This document shows positions 7,134 through 15,158 of a stretch of DNA of 15,915 nucleotides, piece after piece. Numbering within the stretch: position 1 is the stretch's first letter; each line of letters opens with the position of its first letter. Origin of the DNA: Funneliformis mosseae (taxonomy: Eukaryota > Glomeromycota > Glomeromycetes > Glomerales > Glomeraceae); the NCBI GenBank assembly GCA_910592005.1, contig CAJVPP010002192.1, forward strand, positions 1-15,915. Reading direction: 5' to 3'. The notes under the pieces are model-generated. The model did not search any database. It was not told the origin of the DNA and worked only from the letters and a program-made list of their open reading frames with translations. The position numbers and the translations under genes were made by a program.

Positions 7134-7570
7134 GACGATTATTCCATTAGGACTTATTCCAATCCAAGATTCCAAAGTTTATAGATTCTAGATCGGTATA
7201 AAAAGGTAAGCTATATAAGTTTTTATTTAAAAATTAAACAAAAAATTCTGTTTCAATGCTTCAAGGATCCGAATTTGATCTACAAAGCTAAGTTAATATT
7301 AGCATTAGTTTTTTTTTATATTAAAAAAAAAAAAGTTCATTGGAATTTGCCCCCGATCCGTCCAACCCAAGGCTTCAAGGATCCTACAAAGGTAAGTTTA
7401 ATTTTTTTTTTTTTGCTAATAATAAAATCAAATAACTAAACAAAATATTCCACTCAATTAGGTACTTACCTCTTAATGTTCAGGATTGGTCTACAAAGGT
7501 AAGTAGTGTATTATTGATGTTACTTCCGATTCGACTTCAAGATTTCAAGGTTCCGGACCTTTGTACTAGG
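7133..7570 (+). repeat. Array of diverged exon-like units, each ending at a donor-like site
   Basis: Four units end in tacaaag|gtaagt or a variant: ataaaaag|gtaagc (site at 7206), ctacaaag|ctaagt (7288), ctacaaag|gtaagt (7392) and ctacaaag|gtaagt (7499). Spacing is 82, 104 and 107 bp. Each is preceded by a related word, ttcaaggatcc or caagattccaaag, and followed by an AT-rich tract. A fifth, degenerate unit (about 7530-7562, tttcaaggttccggacc) lacks the donor. The words between donors can be read as short coding pieces but contain stops or no ATG, so I call a repeat array, possibly a decayed multi-exon gene or a transcribed non-coding repeat. Confidence 0.55.
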
Positions 7571-7789
7571 GTATTTTATGTTTATTTAAGAAAAAGATGT
7601 GTTAGTAATAGTATTCTTCAAATAAAAAAACTAAAGAACTAACTATTAAAACTTACTCAAAGTTGTAAATACGAAACATTTTTTTTAAAAACTATTTTAA
7701 AATCCCGTCAATCCGGCCAATCTGATGAATGACGGATCATCTGCGTATATAGGATGTGGAGATTCAGGATCATCTAATATGTGCCAAAT

Positions 7790-7969
7790 ATGCATAGGCT
7801 TTTAGAACTGGTGGTAGTGTTGAACCAAGTGAAAGAGAAGGTAAAATCTGAAGTTCAGATGGATTATCTTTCGGCAGATATAGGAACCAATAATTGTCAT
7901 AGGTGGAAAGTATTCCTTACTGAAGTTCTAGATCTGCCATATAAGAGTAGATTTAACTACATCCTTTGA
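7790..7969 (+). pseudogene. Possible fragment of a ubiquitin-conjugating enzyme (E2) N-terminal half
   Basis: The ATG-initiated 59-residue ORF fits the E2 fold in order and spacing: an N-terminal helix HRLLELVVVLNQVKEKV, an acidic turn (SADIGTNN) followed by HRWKVFL at the first beta strands, and LPYKSRFNYIL, matching the PY...F element of E2 enzymes. The HPN motif and catalytic cysteine are not found downstream; the frame closes at TGA 7967. If correct it is a dead 5' half or an isolated exon. The resemblance rests on a handful of positions, so an unrelated small ORF is a real alternative. The mixed base composition of 7690-7970 supports former coding DNA. The upstream inverted repeat ccgtca...tgacgg (7706-7736) is unexplained. 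Confidence 0.3.
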
Positions 7970-7970
7970 C

Positions 7971-8202
7971 TTACTGTCAGAAAAATGATCCATGATTTAA
8001 CATTAAGACTAGTTGCCTCTTAAATTCAATCGGAATAATTATTTTGTTTTCGTAACGGAAAGTGGCATCTAGTCTTCATTTATAGGCAAAGTCAGAGGGT
8101 TTTGTTTGAAAAAATATAATCTTTCCCTAAAAGATTGTTCAATATCATAAAGAAATTGACAGTTAATGCAACATAATCATTCTTTAATGTGTATGGTATA
8201 CT
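7971..8202. other. Spacer without recognised gene
   Basis: Mixed A/T-rich sequence between the E2-like fragment and the 3' end of the minus-strand ORF. It contains no ORF of note; ttatgttgcattaac-type sequence near 8165 has no recognised role. Confidence 0.4.
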
Positions 8203-8575
8203 CTAGTTCATTGAATTTTGGTTTTTGATCAAAGCTGTACGATTTGTTATAAAAAATCCTGTCCAATTGTATACAGTTGCTGGTATTACACCTCCCATGT
8301 GCATAGTACTTCGTGATTTACTAGTATCCAAAGGATATGTAACAGATGGTGGGACACAAAATAATGCTTGTTCTTGACTAAGCTTCCCTATAAACAAACA
8401 AACCAATATAATAATGAAAAATATTATGAAAAAAACTCCCAGAAGATGTCAAAATTATCTTACTCTGTACTATTGTTTTTTTCCTTTTGAGCAATGTGGA
8501 TGAGTTATCTGCATCTGCATCCGAGTCTATTTTTCTTTTTCCTTTGGATAATGTGGATAAGGTACCCGCCTCCAT
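8203..8575 (-). CDS. Two-exon hypothetical nuclear-type protein, 98 aa
   Basis: Exon 1 runs 8575-8464 and exon 2 8387-8203; the 76-nt intron (8463-8388) has GTAAGA and TTTGTTTATAG ends. Splicing joins them in phase 1 through an AGG codon, giving TIVQ-R-KLSQEQALFC and an open frame to TAG. The first half contains two related blocks, TLSTLSKGKRK and NSSTLLKRKK, encoded by a 57-bp internal duplication (aatgtgga on the plus strand at 8493 and 8550). They form a bipartite-NLS-like pattern separated by the acidic DSDADAD. The second half (PPSVTYPLDTSKSRSTMHMGG) has no domain I know. The ATG at 8575 is the first available in frame, but upstream exon-like fragments (8757-8596, 9133-8973) suggest the real gene started further right. 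Function unknown. Confidence 0.5.
8388..8463 (-). other. Intron, 76 nt
   Basis: Minus strand ACAGA|GTAAGA ... TTTGTTTATAG|GGAAG. Donor and pyrimidine-rich acceptor are both good, and the join keeps the frame. Read through, both flanking frames stop inside it. Confidence 0.65.
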
Positions 8576-8595
8576 CTTCAAATCTATATGTTGTT

Positions 8596-8757
8596 TTATA
8601 CATGCTCATTTGTAATATCACAAAAGATTTTTCGAAAACTTTCACTATTCAGCATCCTACTCACTCTTTTAGAGTCAGATTTATAAAGAGAATTATATGG
8701 TGAGTAAATACTGGCTAGATGCAAGCACACCAAAAAAGGTACATAACAGATCCCATC
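8596..8757 (-). CDS. Exon-like fragment upstream of the two-exon ORF
   Basis: Open for 53 residues. The part from SPYNSLYKSDSKRVSRMLN to SFRKIFCDITNEHV has ordinary codon choice and a charged, soluble character, unlike random AT-rich DNA. It ends GTA-TAA just before the ATG of the next exon. A donor-like CAT|GTATAA exists there, but no in-frame join to 8575 could be made: splicing at CATATAG gives an immediate TGA. The left end runs into the GC-richer repeat block, so that block may have been inserted into the gene. Probably a remnant of the same minus-strand gene; family not recognised. Confidence 0.3.
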   Translation of the reverse strand, partial: DGICYVPFLVCLHLASIYSPYNSLYKSDSKRVSRMLNSESFRKIFCDITNEHV

Positions 8758-8764
8758 TCACGGA

Positions 8765-8930
8765 ATCAGAGGACTGCATCTACTTGCAAGACCAGATCTC
8801 CCCCTTGAGGGACGTTAACACAACAAGAGGTGCAAGAGCCCGGAAAAAAAACCAAAGCCACTTGCAGAGATACTGATCCACCCTCGTTGGAACATCGTCG
8901 GGACGTAACGCTCAAGGGCTGCAAGTGCCT
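8765..8930. repeat. GC-richer block with nested inverted repeats
   Basis: This block is clearly less AT-rich than everything around it. It contains actтgca-type words four times (acttgca at 8782 and 8860, tgcaaga at 8831, tgcaagt at 8920). Three nested inverted pairs can be drawn: acttgca (8782-8788) with tgcaagt (8920-8926), cccttgag (8802-8809) with ctcaaggg (8911-8918), and cgtta (8813-8817) with taacg (8906-8910). It could be a structured RNA, a foldback or SINE-like element, or a transposon end. I see no tRNA-type A and B boxes. Confidence 0.4.
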
Positions 8931-8972
8931 AGCAAAAATCCATTGTTTGACCATCTTCAATAATCAACTAAC

Positions 8973-9133
8973 CTTTTTCACTTTCAAAAGATTCTAGTAC
9001 GTCTAAGGATTTCTTGCGAAGAAGTTTGATCACTATTCATTTCATTCAAAGTATAGTGAAATTTTTTTAAAAGTCCCACGTATGCCCACATCTTCGTATT
9101 AAAAGCAAGGCAGGTAACGAATTTTTCCAGCGA
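8973..9133 (-). pseudogene. Exon-like fragment with a probable 1-nt frame change
   Basis: The fragment starts after GTTTTAG| at 9133 and reads SLEKFVTCLAFNTKMWAYVG then LLKKFHYTLNEMNSDQTSSQE. That frame ends at TGA 8984, but from about 9020 a second frame gives KSLDVLESFESEK, ending at AAAG|GTTAGT (8973/8972), a good donor. Joining both needs one base lost or gained near 9007-9021 (ggatttcttgcgaag on the plus strand). Both pieces have coding-like composition, so this is likely one exon of a former multi-exon gene whose later exons are at 8757-8203. I do not recognise the family. An ATG (MWAYVG) lies inside at 9091. Confidence 0.35.
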
Positions 9134-9762
9134 CTAAAACTGCAAGGAATAAATTTAAAGTATTTTTTTTTTTCGGAGGTAGACATCATTGAATTAGAAT
9201 TCTTTTTAATATCGTAACAAGTACAGAGAACTTGAACGAAAAAAAAATTAGTAATATATATTTTTGTTTGATTATAAAAAAAGTTTATAAAAATGAGTTT
9301 ATATACAAAGTACGCGGACTCGACGCGTAATATAAAAAAGATCAAAATAAAATTTTTGTGGCACATTTGACATTTAACTTATCTGCGATTTTATTGGTTG
9401 AATTTTGTGATGATCATTTTTGAAATATCACATAATTTTTAATTTTGATTGGTACAAAATTGATCGTCATAAAAATTACCAAAATAGAAAGGTTAGATTT
9501 AGACAATTAAAAAATATTTTTCGCTATTTTTTTATAAATTTTTTATATAAAAATTCTTGAATCAAAACATAAAAATATCAAATATATTTATATTTATAAT
9601 AATCATAAAAATTAAAAATTAACTTAGAAAATTAAAGGAACTTACAACATTAAATTAAAAAATAAAATTATAAATATACTAGATATCATACATTTAAATT
9701 ACTATATAAATATATTTGTGATTAATTTAAATGTTTAGATTAAGAAGTAGGTATAATATTTG

Positions 9763-9793
9763 TATAATATTTTTCATCATAAATGTTTTTTAA
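9763..9793. repeat. Left copy of an exact 31-bp direct repeat
   Basis: tataatatttttcatcataa and the following atgttttttaa recur without mismatch at 15885-15915. The sequences on the left of the two copies differ completely, so the repeat begins here; its right extent at the second copy is cut by the window end. Confidence 0.85.
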
Positions 9794-10232
9794 AACAAAA
9801 TAATAATTGTAAAAATTTTATAAAAAAGATGTTATCTTTAATAAAATCCTATATAAAAAGATTATAAAAAGGTGAAAAGTTTATTATATTAGATAATGAA
9901 AAAGTAGCAATAATAGAAAAAAAATTTGTAGACTTTAAAAATATTTTAAACTTGGTAACTTATAAGTTATTAAATAAAATATATTGTAATATGTATAATT
10001 TTAACCTTAAAATTTCGATTCTCATCTAATTTTCTTAAAAGCAAAGATCTTTAAATCTTTTTTTATCCAAATATAAAGAAAGAAATGAACAATATATTAA
10101 TATAAAAAATCTGCATATTGATAGATTAATTTTTAAAATATTATCAATCTTTTTTTTATTACTTTAAATCAATTGAAATCGAACGTTACATAATATAAAA
10201 AAGATCAATATTTGATTTTATTACCATATAAT

Positions 10233-10259
10233 ATAATGAATGTTCATTATGCTAGCATA
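10233..10259. other. Two adjoining palindromes
   Basis: ATAATGAA-TG-TTCATTAT (10233-10250) is a perfect 8-bp inverted repeat. It overlaps TATGCTAGCATA (10248-10259), a perfect 12-bp palindrome. They lie 62 bp outside the left TIR. They may be chance or a cruciform-forming site. Confidence 0.5.
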
Positions 10260-10320
10260 TTTTTATGTATTATAATCAATGCTTAAAATAGTACTTTAAA
10301 TTCTAGCAAATCCAGAATTT

Positions 10321-10391
10321 TTATAACAAATTTCATAAGTTACGGGATACCTGATAAAATTTTTGCCAAAAGTTGCCAGGTTCTCAGGTTC
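10321..10391. repeat. Left terminal inverted repeat
   Basis: Reads ttataacaaatttcataagt, then tacgggatacctgataaaat, then tttttgccaaaagttgcc and aggttctcaggttc. The inner end has aggttct in tandem. Its reverse complement matches 12686-12757 with one gap. Confidence 0.8.
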
Positions 10392-10644
10392 TTAGGTTAT
10401 CTACAAATTTAAAAAATAATAAATATGTGATATTAGCTAATTAATTTTTTGTATTTTTTTTATTATATCACTCTAAACAAAATCAGTGTATTTTTTGTAT
10501 AATACTATAATACCCAAAACAAAATTAAATAAACATATTTGTTGGTTAATAATTGAAAAAACTCTGAATTTTATTTTATAAAAGATTATTTAAATTTTTT
10601 TTTAGTTTATTTTTTTCTTTTTTTATATAATAATGATAAATAAA

Positions 10645-12425
10645 TTAGAAATACAATATAAAAATATTACTATTAATATATATATTATTATAATCTTCTA
10701 AAGGCTTTTTAAAATTTGGATAACAATAATTAATTTTATCAAAAATCTTAATTAAAGATGGATAAGTTGCATTTACTTCTTTAATTTTAACAATTTAATA
10801 GTAAAAAAATTTTAATATTCAATTATAATATTTATAATAAAAAATATTTTTTACCATTATTCTTGCTCAAATTGTAATCATTTTATTATTTAATTTAAGA
10901 TGACATCTATTATCAGCAATCAAACAACTTTGAATATGATATTCACATTTAGAAAATTTTGATATATTTCTAATTTCATATTTTTTAATAAAAAGAAGCA
11001 TCTGATGTCTTTAAATTAAATCTTTTTATTAATAAAAAATACATATTATAATAAATAAAATACATGAATAATAAAATATATATCATATATGATTTTATTT
11101 TGGTAGAGATTCTTCATATCATTCTCTATCACAAAACTTCTACAAATTATTTACTTTTATTTAATTTTTTTTGCAAAATACATACATAATTGAACATTCT
11201 TTCTTTTTTGCATTCTGTAATAAATGTTGCAATAGCATCATTGAATTTTAAATTAAAATAATCTACCTTAATACTAGAAGATTTCTGAGAATATATAAGA
11301 CCAAGTTCTATTTCTTTTCATTCAGTTTACGAAATAATATTTCTTCTTTTATTTGGCCAAATGTATTTAAATCATTTAATCAATAAGAAATATCAATTGC
11401 TTTATCAAGTTTTTTACATGATTGTTTATATTTATTAAAGCAAACTAATGTAATATATTCTAAATTAAAATTTAATTTATAAGTTTATAAAAATAATTAA
11501 TAATATAAATTATATAATAAAAAAGATTATATTTTTGTGATATAAAATATTTTTAGAAGTTAATATTAATGATGAAAAACTTGATTTTGATAAAATAGGA
11601 TCAGTTAGATCAATACAATCTTTATTTTTAGAAATAGAATTTGTAATTTTTGTTGATTTATGATTCTTTGTATCTTAATAATTCGAATAATTATATTATA
11701 ATATAATAAATACTTTATTAAAAAAAATTTATATAAAATAATACCTTTATGATATTTATTCATATAATCAAATATTTATATTATTTAAATGTAATAAAAG
11801 TATGATAAGCAAAGAAATACTAGTAAGAACCTATTCTCAAATTCTTTATTTAACATGATCTTTTAGTTTATAGTATCTTATTATGTAAAAGGTTTATGAC
11901 AAAAATTTATAATATAATTATATTCAATTTTTTTTTTTTCAATTCAATTCTCTTGCTTAGCAAGTATATTTTTGACTATATTCATTTTTACAATCTAAGC
12001 AAATAAAACAAATTGGATAAATATTGAAATGAAACTTTAAATAAAATTCATCATTCTAAATTAATTGTATTTTACTTTTTGTTATATAAAAATACTGATA
12101 TATATATATAATACTGTTTATATTTTGAGTAAATAACAATCTATAGTTTTCATTTATATATTCAACATTAAAATTTTTTCATTAAATTTCTTTGATCCAT
12201 AGATTTTCTCAAATCCAAGGTATTTAATAATTTTTTCTGATCCATGATTTTTATTAATTTTCTCAAATATAATCCATTTATTTATAAGTTTTAATGAATT
12301 AATTTAAGTTTATTCATATTTACCTTTAAGATGATAACTCTCACAATCATCTTGATCACATTTTTTTATTGAAAAAAATATGAATGAGATTGGTAACAAT
12401 GACCATAAAATTCACCAATTAGCTA
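10645..12425 (-). pseudogene. Decayed Cys-rich multi-exon gene inside the TIR element
   Basis: Coding pieces in transcription order: about 12425-12324 (GHCYQSHSYF, KKCDQDDCESYHLK, then a donor K|GTAAAT); about 12295-12158 (FEKINKNHGSEKIIKYLGF ... YGSKKFNEKIL); about 12060-11950 (NDEFYLKFHFNIYPICFICL, with CFICLDC); about 11690-11560 (CIDLTDPILSKSSFSSLIL); about 11470-11170 (FNKYKQSCKKLDKAIDISY, then in another frame LGLIYSQKSSSIKVDYFNLK, NDAIATFITECKKERMFNYV). Then 11010-10855 (ISKFSKCEYHIQSCLIADNR, ending TI-TGA-ARIM|GTAAAA) and 10794-10645 (EVNATYPSLIKIFDKINYCY, PNFKKPLEDYNN). Frames change and stops occur between and within pieces, while some introns remain recognisable, for example the donor at 10854. 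The paired cysteines suggest zinc-binding regions. It is probably the element's own transposase or accessory gene; the family is not identified. Confidence 0.5.
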
Positions 12426-12685
12426 TATTTATTAAAAATTAAAAATGGATTAGATTTTTTTATATTTAAATATCAATAAATTTAATAATAATAATTACTT
12501 AACTTTATTTTTAATATTTACCTAACATTTATCTTATTTTATTAATATAGAATCAACTAAAAGAATTGAATCCTATAGTGCATCTATTTCTGATTCTAAA
12601 GTAGCTTTATAGGTCTCAAAATTTTCTCATTAATTGGTATACAAATTACATGTTTATTATTTATTTTAATTTGCTAATAATTTGC

Positions 12686-12757
12686 GAACCTGAGAATTCA
12701 GCAACTTCTTGGTAAAAATTTTATCAGGTATTCTGTAAATTATAAAATTTGCTATAA
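12686..12757. repeat. Right terminal inverted repeat
   Basis: gaacctgagaattcagcaac, ttcttggtaaaaattttatc, aggtattctgtaaattataa and aatttgctataa. It is the reverse complement of 10321-10391 apart from scattered transitions and one indel. Confidence 0.8.
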
Positions 12758-12857
12758 ACACTATATATAATTCATTAAGTATTAGCACTAAAGTAAACCT
12801 CATTCTCAAAAATTATTAATTTTAATTATTAATCATTTTGACCAATTAGATAAGCTT

Positions 12858-12902
12858 CTTTTTTTTTTAATTTTTTTTTTTTTTTTTTAATTTCTTTTTT
12901 TT
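12858..12902. repeat. T-rich tract
   Basis: Runs of T interrupted only by aa or c (about 45 bases). It lies between the TIR element and the minisatellite and is probably slippage-generated. Confidence 0.7.
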
Positions 12903-12929
12903 CAAATTTTATTTTATTTTGAAATATTT

Positions 12930-13245
12930 TAGCTGATTTTTAATGTATATCAATCAGATATAAATTAGACATCAATCATCTATAAATAAGATAAATTAAA
13001 TTTTAGCCAATTCTTGGCTAATTTTTAATATATGCCAATTGAATATAAATTACTATAAATAAGATAGGTTAAATTTTAGCCTATATTTGATATATACCAA
13101 TAGATATAATCAGATATCAATTGGCTATAAATAAGATAGGTTGAATTTTAACTGATTCTTGGCTGATTTCTTATGTATGCTAATTGGCTAGACTGATTTT
13201 TTGATAATTTGCCAAATTTAAGCTGATTTTAAGCTGATTTTCACA
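12930..13245. repeat. 72-bp minisatellite, about four diverged copies
   Basis: The landmark ctataaataagata occurs at 12980, 13053 and 13125 (periods 73 and 72). Around it each unit contains (g)ttaaattttagc or a variant, ttcttggct(g/a)att, taatgtat or atatat, and ccaattg or atcaattgg. The edges degrade into repeated gctgatttt words at 12932, 13162 and 13218-13238. No coding potential. Confidence 0.8.
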
Positions 13246-13378
13246 TGTCTGATTTTTTTGATTTTGATCAGTAAAAAGAATAGGATTTAACTAAATATTT
13301 GATTGCATCATATAAATATGTAAAAGAATGTAAATTTACCAAATATTGGTATAAAATTTTTAATACTACAAATTTTTG

Positions 13379-13546
13379 AGACCAATTTCTAATCTTATTA
13401 TTTTTGTTGATTTATTATTAATAATTTCTTCCTCTAATGCTATAGTAAAACAAGTATTTTCTAAATAAAATTTGATTAAAACTGTTCTTAAAAATAGAAT
13501 GTGTATTGATACTCTTAATATGCATTTTACATATTTCTTTAAATAA
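13379..13546 (+). pseudogene. hAT transposase C-terminal dimerisation region, decayed
   Basis: The plus strand reads LLLIISSSNAIVKQVFSK, then a TAA (13466-13468), then NLIKTVLKNRMCIDTLNMHF and a stop at 13544. This has the order of the hAT family dimerisation domain: P/S-S-S-x-A-x-(E/K)-x-VFS, about three residues, N-x-IKT-x-L-x-NR-(M/L), and DTLN. hAT elements are cut-and-paste DNA transposons. The in-frame stop and the lack of upstream catalytic regions on this strand show a dead remnant. The minisatellite directly upstream may have replaced or expanded within the missing part. No hAT ends or 8-bp target duplications were identified. Confidence 0.6.
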
Positions 13547-13935
13547 TCCTAAAAATTTTGAAAATTTTAATTATCTTGAAGCTTATAATCATTAAGCTTT
13601 TAAAGATTATACTATTTAATAATGTATAATTTATGTAAATAAAATTTGACAGTTCTATTATATTGTTAATTGTTAGTTAAATATTTCTTTATAAAATTAT
13701 TTTTAATAAATAATTTATATTTCAAATTTTTATTATAATTTGATTAATTCAAAAATAATAATTTAATAAATATTATTTATTTAAATTTAAATTTTATTAA
13801 TTTTTAATTACAATTTTTAAAAATTCTTTTTTAATAGATAAAATATACTTACAAATGAAGTTTAAATTATCATGAAGAACCTTACAAGTTTTATTTTATC
13901 CAAAATAGAAAAATAATATTATAATTATAAAAGAA
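13547..13935. other. AT-rich DNA, no gene seen
   Basis: Nearly pure A/T from 13640 to 13860. I see no ORF, array or transposon end in it. Confidence 0.5.
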
Positions 13936-13939
13936 GGCT

Positions 13940-14790
13940 TATTTTAGAATCTGAAAAAAAAAAATCCATTCTTAAAAAAAAGAAAATTTAATTAGAAATT
14001 GTAAACCACTTCAAAAATCACCCTTTATAAGGATTATTTTAAGATGAAAAGAAAAAATTACATTTTAAAAAAAAGTTAATTAAAAATAAAAAAAGAATTA
14101 AAAAGAATTTCCTTTACAAAATTACTTTGAGATCTGAAAAGAAAATTCTATTCTTAAAAAAATTGAAAAAAATTTTCTTGCAAATTACTTATAGATCCAA
14201 AGAGAAGAAATTAAAAAATAATATTACAAAATAAAAATAAAAAATAAAAATCAGAAAGAATTACTTACTACTTATATATGAAGAAAAAATTTTAATTAAA
14301 AATTGAAAATAGAAAACTATTCTGAAAAATCACCCTTCATAAGAAATTTAATTACCTTAGGATTTAAAAAGAAAATTTCGTTCTAAAAAAATTAATAATT
14401 ATAAAAAGAATAAACCTATTTCAAAATATCTTTTAAAAACTCAATGATAAAATTTACTAATTAAAAAAAATTTATTGAAGAATCTCTTAATAAAATTCTG
14501 AAAGAAAGATACAGCTTTATTCTTGAAAATGAAAGATCTGCTCTTAAAAAAAGAAAAAAAATAGTAAAAAAGAATACCAAAAAGAATTCCAAAAAAATCT
14601 GAAAAGAAAAGATTTACCTCTATTTGGAAAATGAAAGATTTGCTTCTAAAAAAATAGAAAAATGTTATTAAAAAAAATACACTCAAAAAATCTCCTGATA
14701 AAATCCTGAAAAAAAAAACTTACTCTTATCCATATGAATGAAAGATCTATTTCTAAAAAAAGAAAGTCAATTAAATAAACTTTTAAATAG
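13940..14790. repeat. Purine-rich diverged tandem repeat, about 100-107 bp unit
   Basis: The last three units are clearest. ctgaaa(a/g)(g/a)aaa begins at 14497, 14599 and 14706, and atgaaagat(c/t)t near 14531, 14633 and 14740, giving periods of 102 and 107 bp. Each unit then has (g/a)(c/t)t(c/t)taaaaaaa. Earlier, more diverged relatives are at about 13948 (gaatctgaaaa...ccattcttaaaa), 14130 (gatctgaaaagaaaattc) and 14360 (ggatttaaaaagaaaatttc). The minus-strand reading frame 14686-14441 is a low-complexity Phe/Lys shadow of this array. Confidence 0.65.
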
Positions 14791-14900
14791 TATTTAATTA
14801 CCTATTTTAAATCAGTAGTTGACATTCTTATCTTTATCTTTGATTACTTTTTAATTTCATTATTATTTCTTTTCTTTTTATATTTTATCATCATATAAAA

Positions 14901-15158
14901 TCAAACAATTATTTTAAAAGATTTCTTATTATATTTGAGTTTATTTTCTTTAAGTGGTGAAATATTATTAATCCATTTCTTAGACCTAGAAATATGTAAG
15001 TTATGCTTATATTTATAAGTATTATTTTTAACATTATCATCTTTCTTCAATTTCTTTAAATTCTTTTTTTTAGTTTTAAGCTCTTCTAACATCATATCAC
15101 TAAAAAGAATAGCCTTGATTAAATAATAATAACTCTTTAGTATTAAACTAGACAACAT
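14901..15158 (-). pseudogene. Lys-rich coding remnant, probably part of a dead transposon gene
   Basis: The ATG-started frame of 85 residues reads LKSYYYLIKAILFSDMMLEE, then a lysine-rich linker (KTKKKNLKKLKKDD), then YKHNLHISRSKKWINNISPL. The alternation of hydrophobic and charged residues and the HISRSKKWINN stretch look like real protein sequence rather than random A/T. It may belong with the fragment at 15678-15454 on the same strand, separated by a decayed stretch where short readable pieces (MKIHKEKAKDL near 15200) persist in other frames. No domain recognised. Confidence 0.35.

Larger units (their letters stand above)
9134..10320. other. Transition into very AT-rich DNA
   Basis: Up to about 9490 the composition is mixed, with a minus-strand frame (9366-9067) that looks non-coding except where it overlaps the fragment described above. 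From about 9500 the DNA becomes extremely AT-rich with no ORF of note. The 17-base word taatataaaaaagatca occurs at about 9327 and again at about 10192, a minor dispersed repeat. Confidence 0.4.
10321..12757. mobile_element. Degenerate 2.44-kb DNA transposon with terminal inverted repeats
   Basis: The ends at 10321-10391 and 12686-12757 are inverted copies of each other (71 and 72 bp, about 80 per cent identical by eye). Between them lies a decayed minus-strand multi-exon gene with several Cys-rich pieces, the arrangement expected of a cut-and-paste DNA transposon. I could not find a target-site duplication (left flank ccagaattt, right flank acactat), which may have decayed. The transposase class is not recognised: no clear DDE signature was seen by eye. 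Both ends carry cctgataaaatttt, which is the best-conserved part of the TIR. Confidence 0.6.

Noticed and set aside
8494..8703. Plus-strand 69-codon frame
   Set aside because: Antisense to the NLS-containing exon and the upstream exon-like fragment; starts within the 57-bp duplication.
8766..8960. Minus-strand 64-codon frame
   Set aside because: Lies in the GC-richer inverted-repeat block. The inverted repeats explain the sequence better than a protein.
14441..14686. Phe/Lys-rich minus-strand frame of 81 codons
   Set aside because: Low-complexity translation of the purine-rich repeat array.
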